64,000 nt of DNA from Pseudorasbora parva. Its lineage: Eukaryota; Chordata; Actinopteri; Cypriniformes; Gobionidae. Location of the stretch: the NCBI RefSeq assembly GCF_024679245.1, contig NC_090191.1, forward strand, positions 2,686,778 to 2,750,777, in the 5' to 3' direction. A program made the position numbers and the translations under genes. Shown in pieces: positions 10,507 through 20,781 of the stretch. The stretch's first letter is position 1. Every line of letters begins with the position of its first letter. The notes below the pieces were generated by a model. That model did no database searches and was not told the origin of the DNA. It worked only from the letters and a program-made list of their open reading frames with translations.

Positions 10507-11229
10507 CTATTCTGTATTGGTCAAGTGCAAATGGAAAAGATGTGTCTTAAGATGTTTTTTAAGAATGGCTACAGACTCGGCAGCACGAATTGAGATCGGC
10601 AGGTCATTCCACCAGGTGGGAACGGTCCAGGAAAATGTCCGTGAGAGCGATTTCATGCCTCTTTGGGATGGAACCACGAGGCGCCGCTCGCTCGCAGAAC
10701 GCAAGCTTCTAGAGTGTGTGTAAGTCTGAGCAAGTGAATTTAGGTATATTGGTGCAGAGCCAGAGGTTGTTTTGTAGGCGATAACTAGTGCCTTGAATTT
10801 GATGCGAGCAGCCATTGGCAACCAGTGCAGTTTGATGAAGAGAGGCGTAACATGCGCTCTCTTCGGCTCATTAAAGACCACTCTCGCCGCTGCATTCTGG
10901 ATCAGCTGCAAGGGTTTGATAGTGCATGCTGGAAGCCCAGCCAGAAGAGCATTACAATAATCCAGTCTGGAGAGAACAAGAGCTTGAACCAGGAGTTGTG
11001 CAGCCTGTTCTGATAGGAAGGGTCTAATCTTTCTAATGTTGTATAAAGCAAATCTGCAGGACCGGGCTGTTGCAGTAATGTGGTCAGTGAAGTTTAACTG
11101 GTCATCAATCACAACTCCAAGGTTTCTTGCTGTCCTTGATGGAGTTGATGGTCGATGAACCAAGCTGAATGGAGAAATTTTGATGAAGTGCTGGGTTGGT
11201 TGAGAAAACAAGTAATTCTGTCTTTGCAA
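10507..11229 (-). pseudogene. L2 ORF C-terminal part, out of frame with the main ORF
   Basis: This continues the LINE protein after the frameshift near 11145. It shows NLGVVIDDQLNFTDHI, then IRPFLSEQAAQLLVQALVLS with RLDYCNALLAGLP, HVTPLFIKLHWLP and RRLVVPSQRG. These are thumb and C-terminal segments of L2 proteins. The segment is open throughout for 240 codons, so the frameshift is the only visible lesion in about 2.9 kb of coding sequence. Confidence 0.8.
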
Positions 11230-13414
11230 GATTGAGTTTAAGATGATGCTCTTTCATCCAGTCAGAAATGTCTGTCAGACAGGCAGCGATACGAACACTG
11301 ACTGTAGGATCATCTGGTTGAAATGAGAAGTAGAGTTGAGTGTCATCCGCATAGCAGTGATAGGAGAAGCCGTGTTTCTGAATGACAGAACCTAATGATG
11401 ACATGTAGATGGAGAAGAGAAGTGGTCCAAGGACTGAGCCCTGTGGAACCCCAGTAGCTAGATTATGAGACTTAGACACTTCACCTCTCCATGACACCCT
11501 GTAGGACCTACCAGAGAGGTAAGACCTGAACAACTGGAGAGCAGATCCTGAGATCCCCGTCCTCTTAAGTGTTGACAGGAGGATCTGGTGGTTAACTGTG
11601 TCAAAAGCAGCAGACAGATCCAGCAGAATGAGCACTGAGGATTTGGAAGCTGCTTTTGCCAGTCTCAGTGCCTCAGTTACCGAGAGCAAGGCAGTCTCAG
11701 TCGAATGGCCGCTTTTGAAGCCGGATTGGTTGTTGTCTAGGAGGTTGTCCCGTTCCAGAAACATAGAGAGTTGATTGAACACAACTCGCTCAAGGGTCTT
11801 TGCAATGAAAGGCAGAAGGGATACCGGTCGGTAGTTTTCTAAAAGTGCTGGATTCAGAGAGGGTTTCTTAAGCAGTGGGGTTACCCGAGCCTGCTTAAAT
11901 GCTGTGGGAAAGGTGCCCGTGTGAAGAGAAGTGTTGACAATGTGAGTGAGTGCAGGAGTGATTGAAGAAGAAATAGCCTGAAGGAGGTGAGTGGGAATAG
12001 GATCAAGTGGACAGGTAGTAGGGTGATTGGAAAGGATGAGTTTAGAAATATCTGCCTCGGAGAGTGGAGAGAAGGATGGAAGCGTGTTCGTGTTAGTTGT
12101 TGAGATGTGCGTGTCAGTTAGTGATGAGGAGAACTGGTTGCTAATGAGAGCTGTTTTGTTGGTGAAAAATGATGCAAAGTCATCAGCTGTAAGAGTTGAT
12201 GAAGGAGGGGGAGGAGGTGGACAAAGGAGAGAGGAGAATGTTTTAAAGAGTTGGCGAGAGTCAGAGCAATTGTTGATTTTGTTGTGGTAGTATGTTGTTT
12301 TAGCAGTGGAGACATTTGTAGAGAAAGAAGAGAGAAGAGACTGATAAAAGGCAAGGTCAGTATTGTTTTTAGATTTATGCCATTTCCTCTCTGCCGCCCT
12401 GAGTCCAGAGCGATGTTCACGGAGAACTTCAGACAGCCAGGGGGCAGATGGGGTGGGGCGGGCTGGTCTGGATGAAAGGGGGCAAAAACTGTCTAAGGAG
12501 GATGTTAGAGTGGAGCAAAGAGTGTCGGTAGCACTGTTAGTGTCCAGTGCTGAGAACTGAGCAGGTGGAGGGAGTGAAGATGAAACCATAGTGGATAGGC
12601 GAGAGGGAGAGAGTGAGCGTAGATTACGCCGAAAGGTAACCTGTGTAGGAGTACGTTTTGTATCAGGAGTCAGTATGAGGTTAAGAGTGATGAGAAAGTG
12701 GTCTGAGGTGTGTAATGGAGTAACTAAAGTGTTGTCTGTGGAGCAGTTGCGTGTGTAGACCAGGTCTAATTGGTTACCTGATCTGTGAGTAGCCGTAGTA
12801 GATACTAACTTAAGGTCAAATGAAGTCAGTAGAGTGCTGAAGTCTGCAGCTAGGTGTTTATCAAGATGGATGTTGAAGTCGCCAAGCAGAATCAGTGGAG
12901 TGCCATCCTCAGGGAAGCTAGAAAGTAACACATCCAACTCCTCCACAAAGTTACCGAGGTGACCTGGAGGACGATAGACCACTACCACATGGATTTTAAC
13001 AGGGTGAGTAATAGTGATTGAGTGCGATTCAAATGAATTGGCCGGTAGAGACGGTAATGGATCAAATTTCCAATCATTTGAGATAAGCAAACCAGTACCC
13101 CCACCCCTCCCAATAGGCCGAGGAGTGTGTGAAAAAGTATAATTGCTTGAGAGGGCTGCAGGAGTGGCAGTGTCCTCTGGTTTGATCCAGGTCTCAGTTA
13201 GGGCCATGAGGCTAAGCTGAGAATGAGTCCCAATAGATGAAATAAAGTCTGCTTTGTTTACAGCCGACTGGCAATTCCAGAGACCAATTGGAATAAAGAG
13301 TAAAGTAGCAGAGGATGTTAGGATATAGCGCAAATTATTAGGATTACGGCGTCTCGTGCGTACGGAGCGTGATTTACGAGTGCTAGTAGTTATAGTTGAG
13401 ATTTGAAAGCACAT
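11105..13414 (-). CDS. L2 ORF: AP endonuclease plus reverse transcriptase (5' part)
   Basis: A 769-codon frame encodes the mobilisation enzyme of the LINE. The start MCFQ is shared with the second L2 copy at 40723, which supports this start. The N-terminal apurinic-type endonuclease shows LWNCQSAVNKADF (about residue 47), LTETWIKP (about 72), GDFNIHLD (about 176) and a late SDHFLITL (about 237). The reverse transcriptase shows QSGFKSGHSTETALL, motif A LLDLSAAFDTVNH, motif B GVPQGSVLGPLLF and motif C YADDTQLY. Both catalytic Asp of motif C are intact. The frame is thrown near 11145 by one extra base compared with the L2 copy at 28260, after which the C-terminus continues in the next frame (10507-11229). 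Confidence 0.85.
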   Translation of the reverse strand: MCFQISTITTSTRKSRSVRTRRRNPNNLRYILTSSATLLFIPIGLWNCQSAVNKADFISSIGTHSQLSLMALTETWIKPEDTATPAALSSNYTFSHTPRPIGRGGGTGLLISNDWKFDPLPSLPANSFESHSITITHPVKIHVVVVYRPPGHLGNFVEELDVLLSSFPEDGTPLILLGDFNIHLDKHLAADFSTLLTSFDLKLVSTTATHRSGNQLDLVYTRNCSTDNTLVTPLHTSDHFLITLNLILTPDTKRTPTQVTFRRNLRSLSPSRLSTMVSSSLPPPAQFSALDTNSATDTLCSTLTSSLDSFCPLSSRPARPTPSAPWLSEVLREHRSGLRAAERKWHKSKNNTDLAFYQSLLSSFSTNVSTAKTTYYHNKINNCSDSRQLFKTFSSLLCPPPPPPSSTLTADDFASFFTNKTALISNQFSSSLTDTHISTTNTNTLPSFSPLSEADISKLILSNHPTTCPLDPIPTHLLQAISSSITPALTHIVNTSLHTGTFPTAFKQARVTPLLKKPSLNPALLENYRPVSLLPFIAKTLERVVFNQLSMFLERDNLLDNNQSGFKSGHSTETALLSVTEALRLAKAASKSSVLILLDLSAAFDTVNHQILLSTLKRTGISGSALQLFRSYLSGRSYRVSWRGEVSKSHNLATGVPQGSVLGPLLFSIYMSSLGSVIQKHGFSYHCYADDTQLYFSFQPDDPTVSVRIAACLTDISDWMKEHHLKLNLAKTELLVFSTNPALHQNFSIQLGSSTINSIKDSKKPWSCD

Positions 13415-13643
13415 GGTGAAAAGGCCAGATAGGAATTAGAGCCGAACACAAATAATGAAAAGGAAGATGATACTCAAGTGCCTTGCCGGGGTCCTTGCTC
13501 GGGATGAGTTGCACTGGGAAGAGTTGAAGTCTTTACACTCGTCGGTCTTCACACAAGGAGGGCTTCACACTGCCGCTTCCGCTGCCGCGGACTATCACGC
13601 TATTTATACTCACTTGAGTATCGTTATTGAAAGCAGCTGGGAA

Positions 13644-14715
13644 CGCCCCCAACAAACTCGCTTCCCAACGTGGCACTGACTAAACAAATGCTAACTCAAC
13701 AAATGCTAACTCCCACACACACCGAGAGAATATACCAAAACTAATAATACACACCTCAGCACTACACAGACACACTTATCTAACAACAAATTAACAAACA
13801 ATCAAATGAGAAAAGTTACAAACACTTACAGAGTAGTTGTCTATCAGTCAATTGAATTGCTCCTCTCTAGCCAAAATGTTTCAAACACACAAGGCTTTTA
13901 ATACCTCGCTGGCCACGCCCCCAACAAACTCGCTTCCCAACGTGGCACTGACCAAACAAATGCTAACTCAACAAATGCTAACTCCCACACACACCGAGAG
14001 AATATACCAAAACTAATAATACACACCTCAGCACTACACAGACACACTTATCCAACAACAAATTAACAAACAATCAAATGAGAAAAGTTACAAACACTTA
14101 CAGAGTAGTTGTCTATCAGTCAATTGAATTGCTCCTCTCTAGCCAAAATGTTTCAAACACACAAGGCTTTTAATACCTCGCTGGCCACGCCCCCAACAAA
14201 CTCGCTTCCCAACGTGGCACTGACTAAACAAATGCTAACTCAACAAATGCTAACTCCCACACACACCGAGAGAATATACCAAAACTAATAATACACACCT
14301 CAGCACTACACAGACACACTTATCCAACAACAAATTAACAAACAATCAAATGAGAAAAGTTACAAACACTTACAGAGTAGTTGTCTATCAGTCAATTGAA
14401 TTGCTCCTCTCTAGCCAAAATGTTTCAAACACACAAGGCTTTTAATACCTCGCTGGCCACGCCCCCAACAAACTCGCTTCCCAACGTGGCACTGACCAAA
14501 CAAATGCTAACTCAACAAATGCTAACTCCCACACACACCGAGAGAATATACCAAAACTAATAATACACACCTCAGCACTACACAGACACACTTATCCAAC
14601 AACAAATTAACAAACAATCAAATGAGAAAAGTTACAAACACTTACAGAGTAGTTGTCTATCAGTCAATTGAATTGCTCCTCTCTAGCCAAAATGTTTCAA
14701 ACACACAAGGCTTTA
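13644..14715 (-). repeat. 272-bp tandem repeat array upstream of the L2 (four copies)
   Basis: Unit starts (CGCCCCCAACAAAC) are at 13644, 13916, 14188 and 14460, exactly 272 bp apart. The fourth copy ends near 14715 within ...CACAAGGCTTT. Copies are almost identical. A T/C difference alternates through copies 1-4 (gactaaac, gaccaaac, gactaaac, gaccaaac), suggesting the array grew by doubling a dimer. On the minus strand, the junction between units holds a TATA-like TATTAAAAG (+ strand cttttaata at 13895, 14167 and 14439). The array abuts the L2 leader, where a TATAAATAG box occupies the equivalent position. It looks like LINE promoter monomers. Confidence 0.85.
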
Positions 14716-14791
14716 AGGAAATAGAACAAAAACAATAAAGCAGTCAAAAAAATGTAAGTGACTTGATGTTAATTAATTGTTTATGGAAAGG
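14716..14791. other. junction between L2 monomers and gag remnant
   Basis: AT-rich DNA with no identified feature follows the truncated fourth monomer. Confidence 0.4.
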
Positions 14792-15450
14792 TCATATGAA
14801 ATCAGTGTCACATTGAAAAAAAACCCCTTTTCCTTGCTGCACCTGTCCTACAATGTCTCCATGTCTGAGAGCAGATTTAGCTTGCTGTATGGCCTCAGTT
14901 GTGGTCCACTTTCTCCCAGTTGCCAGTCTTGGAGCAGCCGCTTGTATTACAGCATCTTGGGACTCTGTCAATGTCATGTCCAGTCTTACTTTGGCACATG
15001 TATTCTTCAGTGAGGCTTGAGACAGGCAGCTGGATCCCTCACTGGACACTCGTCGCGGGCTGGATCCCTAACTCGACACTCGTTGCAGGCTGGATCCCTC
15101 ACTGGACACTTGTTGCGGGAAGGCGGATCAGAACAAAAGTCTGTAAGCTGGTGTTCCTTCACCAGGTTATATTCTTGACCTGAAGACAAGCCTGTAAGTC
15201 TGCACTCTTCAAAACTGCTGGCATTGGCTGGTAATCATCTGATGTATGGATCGTCTAAACCGCTCCAAAAAAGAATCATCTTGAGGGTCGCATCGTTCCA
15301 GGGAACCTGGTCTGCAAGTTTGAGGAACTTCTTGATATATTCATCGACGGGACGGTGGTCCTGGGAGATGGAGAGAAGCAGATTGGCTGGGCTCTGTGGG
15401 ATAAGGAATATGTCCATCGCACTGTGGTCTGTTATGGGTCCTGTCTTCTG
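14792..15450 (-). pseudogene. degenerate LTR-retrotransposon gag-like region
   Basis: The minus-strand frame at 15235-15417 begins MDIFLIPQSPANLLLSISQD and contains RPVDEYIKKFLKLADQVPW, WNDATLK and FWSGLDD. This matches the capsid-like part of fish Ty3/gypsy gag proteins. Lower coordinates hold further open segments (15007-15189, 14792-15049) in other frames, with a repeated PVRDPA motif. A candidate LTR end (tgttacgg, + strand at about 15449) sits just upstream on the minus strand. It is broken into frames and lacks pol, so it is a relic. Confidence 0.5.
15040..15118 (-). repeat. 33-bp in-frame tandem repeat within the gag-like relic
   Basis: Three copies of a 33-bp unit containing ctggatccctcactggacac encode, on the minus strand, the 11-residue repeat ...ECPVRDPA... 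The unit length is a multiple of three, as expected if the repeat grew while the region was coding. Confidence 0.7.
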
Positions 15451-16289
15451 TTACGGAAGCACACTCGGAGACAGAGAGAATGCAGTGCAAGGGTGATTTA
15501 TTGACAACCATTAAGTAAATCGGATGAATGCAGGTAAGTCATGAGAATCTTGCAAATGGTTGGAGTGAGGAAGGGAATAAGCAGTCCAATCTTAAGAATC
15601 TGAAGAAATTGGAGAGGGATCAGTCAAGACGCACAAACCTTGTTGCAACTATCTAGAACACTCAAAGTCTGGAGAAGGGAGATTGCTGGAAGTAAACTTA
15701 GTTTGCACAGTTTGGTCACATAGAACATCAGACACTGATACGGGTGGTAGTTGTCCAGAGGCGTATCACGAATATTAGAAAACGGCGTCCACAATAGATT
15801 CAACGAAAATGCACTATAAAATAATAATTTTAAAGAAAGCTAGACAGGAGCTAAGCCACTCACGTCTTACTCCATTGAATGCTCACTAGCGCCCCCGAGA
15901 TCGTTAATTTAGTGCATATTTTGTTCTTATGTCACAAGTAATAATATCAAGCCAAGGTTTACTGAGTTTTACACGATTCTTTTGTAGTGTGGTTTTTGGT
16001 GAAATGTACTAAACTATATATCACCTGTGTACATTAGCCCACTTCTTCTCGACACTTTTTCCTGTTGGTTTATAGAACAATTACTTCGAATTGCCCTCTG
16101 TCATTTCAAAGAATAGCACATGCGCGAGCATGGCCTAATCCGTTTGGGGAGGAGCGCGTGCAGTCAGCGGAGACAGCGAAAGTATAAACAAGGCTTGAGA
16201 TGTGGCGCTGCGCGGAGCTGAGCTTCGAGGCTTAAGACATAAAAGAGACGAGAGGTTAATATTAGGTGGGTCTTAATCAGCTCCCTAGT
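15451..16289. other. noncoding; possible decayed LTR at its left end
   Basis: The first 300-350 bp may be the LTR of the gag relic (minus-strand end ...TCCGTAACA at about 15450; start unclear). The remainder is noncoding. Text at about 16090-16150 (tttcaaagaatagcaca) recurs at 3650, pointing to shared repeat content. Confidence 0.35.
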
Positions 16290-16364
16290 TCAGTAGTCAG
16301 GGCACTGATCAGGACATACCGGTAAGTCCATGGGCTGATCCCTGATCAGTGCCCTGACTACTGA
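16290..16364. repeat. perfect 24-bp inverted repeat (hairpin)
   Basis: The arms 16290-16313 and 16341-16364 are exact reverse complements (tcagtagtcagggcactgat...) around a 27-bp spacer. Pairing continues imperfectly outward (ttaatcag...cagattaa). No termination or RNA-gene context is seen. Confidence 0.85.
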
Positions 16365-17339
16365 CAGAGCAGATTAAGGCGCACGCATTGTGAAGATCGA
16401 TATCTGTAGCCTGCCTGACACGGTATTTCCACAGACGTCGCATCTCTCATAGACTACAGTAGCCTATTTAAAATGGCACATGCATCCGTTATATTCTCAA
16501 TTTTATTTACAAAGTAATCCCTGTAAATTTTTTAGGTTAACTACAGAAGAGACCAGGATTAGTGTGTGTCGCACTGTCATGACTCGCATCGGGGCGCGTG
16601 GCATCAGGATGGTTTTGCATTAAATTAACGGCATTTAGGAGATTATCCACTCATTTTCCCCCGGCCTTTATTTGAGACCGGCCTTTATTTGTTCGTGCTG
16701 ACCACACTCCCGGCCACTATCAGAGGCCCGGTGTTTATTTGACTACAGGCTTTTATTTGAGGAAATACGGTACTTTGTGTTTTAGCCAATATAAGTGTGA
16801 TAAAGTCACATCAGTTGCCACCGCTGGGGAAGCAGCCCTGGTACACACATACGCACATACATACTGATTTCATTCATTACCTGTCTCGTTCCTCCCTGCC
16901 GTTGCGACTATCAGAGGGACGGGTGCACAAGCATTACTGATAGCACATTGACAAACACCCATTTCTCCATTCTCTCCTCCATATCCAGTTCCCGTTCATT
17001 TCATGCACTTAAACTGTGCATTCTTATTGTCTGGTCTCAGTGGTATTTGTGTGCAGTGTAGTCAGTCTTCCTGCGGGAAGCTGTGCTGGCCAAACCGAAC
17101 GAGTGAGTGGCGGCCGCTTATGACATCACAGCCTGGGTTGCGCTAGTGCAGTTCCACCAGAAGCTGGCGAAACCACTGTCTAGTGTGAATAGGTGTTTGT
17201 GTCTGTATTTATCTGGCAGGATTATGTGTTATAAATGGGGAATGGATTATTATTGATCACTTATAATGGATGGCAATCTCATAAGTAGATGAGGTACTTG
17301 TGTTGGTATTAAATGTTATATGTACCTGGAAATGGAATG
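16365..17339. other. noncoding repeat-derived DNA
   Basis: No gene. At about 16665-16760 there is a partly repeated segment (ccggcctttatttgagacc, then ggcctttatttg) that looks like a transposon end. The rest is unassigned. Confidence 0.35.
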
Positions 17340-17545
17340 GGCCAAAAAGGGGCGGGGTTTGTCCTATATAAACCCAGGCCAAACCTAAAGACAGGACTTG
17401 TTTTACCAAGTCAATGAGTGCTACTGTGGTGCCTCAGCAAAACCCAATAGTTTGTATACTGTGGATACCTGTTTGGCTTGTATATTGACCTATATTCTTT
17501 TGAACATTTTTCTGATTTAATTAATTAACCTCTCTGACACTGTAA
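17340..17545 (+). promoter_or_regulatory. GC box plus TATA promoter-like segment, possibly within an LTR
   Basis: A GC box (ggggcggggttt at about 17349) is followed by TATATAAAC (about 17374). Roughly 165 bp further, tgtaaataaatag (about 17539) contains AATAAA. Promoter and poly(A) signal in this close order are typical of an LTR, but I could not place both ends. Confidence 0.35.
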
Positions 17546-18654
17546 ATAAATAGCGCCTTGCACAAAGTGCTTTTGCGAGTGCGCCATCATCTGTATATTC
17601 CTTTACGGACTCACATTTCCTCCCGGAATACGAGCTGGTGGGCTTGTTTTCATCACAATAAGCTTAACTTATTTGAAAGTCAGAAGAGCTTGTTTACAGA
17701 AAGGTATGGTCATTATTTGATTTTACTGGAAATTGTTTGCACTAGAAAAACCTCTAGTTTGCACTACAGAAAAGTGATACTGTTTAATTACTGGGTATTT
17801 AAAAAGAAATCATAATAAATGTTGAAATCGGGTAATATCTTTTCAGTTCTTTTTTCTGTAGGCAGCACTAACTGCATTTAAGCAGCAAGAAGCTAACCAT
17901 CTCTTTGATAGACATTAAAACGCAAACTCGAATTGCAATATCTGTTAGAAAAATCACAATTAGATATTTTCCCCAAACTGCACAGCCCTATATTCCAAAC
18001 CACTTCAATAACATCTGTGGCAGTGTCCTAACCACATAGAATCCAAACATGATGAGTTTGGAAATTGTCCTAAAGAACGGAAATGCTTATTTTGAGAAAA
18101 TATTGAGAAAAGTTTGAGATTAAATATAACCCCTCTTTTTCTGTAGCTTAGTTGGCATACATGTTATACATGTACACACAATAACGTGTTCATGTTTTGT
18201 ACGATTGCATTATTTATCATATATTTTACCTTTTATGGTACACCGCTCTTTCCCTCCTTGTAAAAATGGTCTGATGGTTTCCGGGTTCTATGAAGCCGGT
18301 CCCTCAAAAATACTCAGTTGGCTAGGATTGGTTAGCTGGCCCAGCTGTGTTCTGATTCGCTAACCGCCTATGCACGTGTTTGTATGTAAGTTATCACGAG
18401 CGTTGGCCGGGCGCTGCCATTACATGTTTTCAACACTGACAGGGAGTCGGAGCCTGCTGGATTTACAACACAAGATCTTCCACTTCACCTGATATATGTA
18501 ATGTGACATTACGTGAGGGAATAGGGTCGAAAATGGTTGTGTTAGTTGATCGGTAAAGTTATCTGGGCTGTGGGTGTCCGTGCTGCCATTATGTTTAAAA
18601 CACTAAAAGAGCCTGCTGGATTTACAACACAAGATCATCACTTCTCCTTATATA
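17546..18654. other. intronic/intergenic DNA, no gene
   Basis: No coding signal. A segment containing gcctgctggatttacaacac is repeated at about 18452 and 18611, each after a similar lead-in (gctgccatta). A stretch at 18125-18160 (taacccctcttttt...gtagcttagttgg) also occurs at 373-398 upstream of gene 1, so it is part of the duplicated FiNZ intron. Confidence 0.4.
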
Positions 18655-18732
18655 GGGTGAATTTGAGGTGATTGGGACAATTGTTGGCATTGAGATGACT
18701 TGGGAATTGTCCCAATCACCCTGAATTCACCT
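18655..18732. repeat. 28-bp imperfect inverted repeat
   Basis: The arms 18655-18682 and 18705-18732 pair at 24 of 28 positions (ggtgattgggacaatt against its complement) around a 22-bp loop. It lies in the putative intron of FiNZ gene 2. Confidence 0.75.
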
Positions 18733-19346
18733 TGACATCATATTAGATACATTTAAGTGAGTTTAAAACGATGTTATGACGTTACTCCGTGCGTTCACTT
18801 GTTTACACTGCTAAGAGTAAAGCGCTCCTGCCAAATAAAAGCCGAAACCGAGGGTAGCGCAGATATGACGCGATTGACAGGCGACTCCCTCAAATGCAAT
18901 GCTGAAACGCCCCTGTCCTTAGTTAAAATAGCAATTTTCTCATAATTTACAAATAGTTGGAAACATCTGGGATATTGTAGGTACTCAACTGAACAAAATA
19001 TATAACATCGGCCTAGTGGTTTTTGGATATTTTACTGCAAAAATACTACATAGTGCACCTTTAATATTCTCGAAGGAGGGGTTTATGTAAATATTGGAGC
19101 TGCTGATGTCAGCAAGACTGGAGGAAAAGGTTGTAGTTCCCTACCGGCCGTTTGCTATAGTCCATTAAATATATTTCTTTAAAAGCAAATATCTCCCTTT
19201 GCTTTAAACTTTGAATGTTGTAACTTTGGAGATGTTGTTTATGCTCAAACAGCAACATTACACACTAGCTAAAGTTAGAAAAGTGAAATCGTGTTTTACC
19301 ACCGCTTCAAATGTTTTAATATCTTGATGTCTGTTGTTTTGTGCGT
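18733..19346. other. FiNZ gene 2 intron, TTAA-type MITE end and shared 3' intron
   Basis: Up to about 19065 the sequence resembles the end of a TTAA-targeting MITE (tagtgcacctttaa). From there it is the intron block shared with genes 1 and 3 (atgtaaatattggagctgct). No coding region. Confidence 0.45.
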
Positions 19347-19509
19347 CTTTCCTGTAGCTAAATGAGTAGAGCATGGCGCTAGCAGCGCCAAGGTCATGGG
19401 TTCGATTCCCAGGGAAAGCAAGAATTGACAAAAAATTTAAAATGTGTACCTTGAATGCAATGTAAGTTGCTTTGGATAAAAGCATCTGCCAAATGCGTAA
19501 ATGTAAATT
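19347..19509 (+). mobile_element. tRNA-Ala-derived SINE with an L2-type tail
   Basis: The head folds as a tRNA. It has a 7-bp acceptor stem (ctttcct with gggaaag, one T-G pair). The anticodon stem-loop is tggcg-ctagcag-cgcca with anticodon AGC (Ala), and there is a B box at GGTTCGATTCC (about 19399). A short body leads to the tail gctttggataaaagcatctg, which matches the 3' end of the L2 at 29022-29045. This is the standard way a SINE borrows LINE enzymes. It sits 25 bp before the finger-exon acceptor of FiNZ gene 2, and both other gene copies lack it. Confidence 0.8.
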
Positions 19510-19534
19510 AAACTGGGTTTTTTGTCTCTTCTAG

Positions 19535-20781
19535 ATCCGATTGCACTGAAAGTGGAGAGTCAAGAACTAAATGAAATGGAAAAGAAAGATATGAATGGCC
19601 AACATCATGATTTCATAACTGGAGAAAAATCTTTTATTTGCTCACAGACTGAAAAGATTTCCTCAGGAGAGAAGCCGTTCAGCCGCCAAGAGTGTGGTAA
19701 GAGCATTATTAAAAAAGAAAACCATAAAACACAAACAATTATTCACACTGGAGGAAAGCCTTACACATGCCAGCAGTGTGGAAAGAGTTTCACTAAAACA
19801 GGGCATCTTAAAGCCCACATGAGAGTTCACACTGGGGAGAAGCCTTACACCTGCCAACAGTGTGGAAATGGTTTCACTAAACAAGGGAGTCTCAGAGTCC
19901 ACATGAGAATTCACAATGGAGTGAAGCCTTTCACCTGCCAACAGTGTGGAAAGAGTTTCACTGAAAAAGGGAGTCTCAGAGTCCACATGAGAGTTCACAC
20001 TGGAGTGAAGCCTTACTCCTGTCAGCAGTGTGGAAAGAGTTTCACTCAAACTCAGCATCTTAATGTCCACATGAGAGTTCACACTGGAGAGAAGCCTTTC
20101 ACCTGCCAACTGTGTGGAAAGAGTTTCACTGAAAAAGGGAGTCTCAGACTCCACTTGAGAATTCACTCTGGAGTGAAGCCTTACACCTGCCAACAGTGTG
20201 GAAAGAGTTTCACTCAAAAAGGGAGTCTCAGTGTCCACATGAGAGTTCACACTGGAGAGAAGCCTTTTACCTGCCAACAGTGTGGACAGAGTTTTAATCA
20301 TAAAGTAAATTTTGATAAACACATGAGAATTCACACTGGAGAGAAGCTTTACACCTGCAAACAGTGTGGAAAGATTTTAACTCGAAAAGAGGATCTTAAA
20401 GCCCACATGGGAGTTCACACCAGAAAGAATCCTTTCACTTGCCAACAGTGTGGAAAGAGTTTCCCTCATAAAGGAAGACTTGAGCAACACATGAGAGTTC
20501 ACACTGGAGAGAAGCCTTTCACCTGCCAACAGTGTGGAAAGAGTTTCACTGAAAAGGGGAGTGTCAGAGTCCACTTGAGAATTCACACTGGAGAGAAGCC
20601 TTACACCTGCCAACAGTGTGGAAAGAGTTTCAATCGAAAAGGAAACCTTGAGGAACACATGAGAGTTCACACTGGAGAGAAGCCTTACACCTGCCAACAG
20701 TGTGGAAAGCGTTTCACTCATAAAGGGAGTCTCAAATCCCACATGAGAATACACACTGGAGAGAAGCCTTCTTCTGAATGA
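19535..20781 (+). CDS. FiNZ-type C2H2 zinc-finger protein, last exon (gene 2)
   Basis: Terminal exon following the AG at 19533-19534, phase 1. It opens P-I-A-L-K-V-E-S-Q-E-L-N-E-M and HHDFITGEKSFICSQTEK (FiNZ C-terminal part). A degenerate finger comes next (FSRQEC, first Cys lost), then 12 C2H2 fingers in 84-bp steps and PSSE before TGA. Fingers with TEKGSLRVH-type helices recur four times with small changes; the eighth has Phe replaced by Leu (CGKILTRKEDLKAH), and its linker is altered (TRKNPF). Several linkers are NGVKP or TGVKP in place of TGEKP, which may loosen tandem DNA binding. The first coding exon is probably 8180-8351. Frame fully open. A nuclear DNA-binding repressor role is inferred from the family. 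Confidence 0.9.

Larger units (their letters stand above)
9986..13643 (-). mobile_element. L2 LINE, near full length (copy 1)
   Basis: Non-LTR retrotransposon on the minus strand. The 3' end carries the L2 tail (gcttttatccaaagcgactt in + orientation) and terminal hexamer repeats (TTTACA)n at about 9987-10006. Upstream are the coding region (13414 down to 10507) and a 5' leader containing a TATA-like TATAAATAG near 13600-13608. Beyond the leader, four 272-bp tandem repeats (13644-14715) appear to be its upstream promoter monomers. In the 3' UTR a 65-bp segment is duplicated (10177 and 10347). The coding region is broken by one frameshift only, so this is a comparatively recent insertion. Confidence 0.85.

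Noticed and set aside
12027..12560. + strand open frames opposite the L2 ORF
   Set aside because: Antisense of the L2 spacer region, which is open and conserved on the minus strand.
17558..17815. 85-codon + frame as a host gene
   Set aside because: No splice context, no domain, and it follows a promoter/poly(A) pair more like an LTR; kept as noncoding.
19347..19420. tRNA-Ala gene
   Set aside because: The cloverleaf is good, but it is fused to a SINE body and an L2-type tail and is absent from the two paralogous introns, so it is a SINE head.
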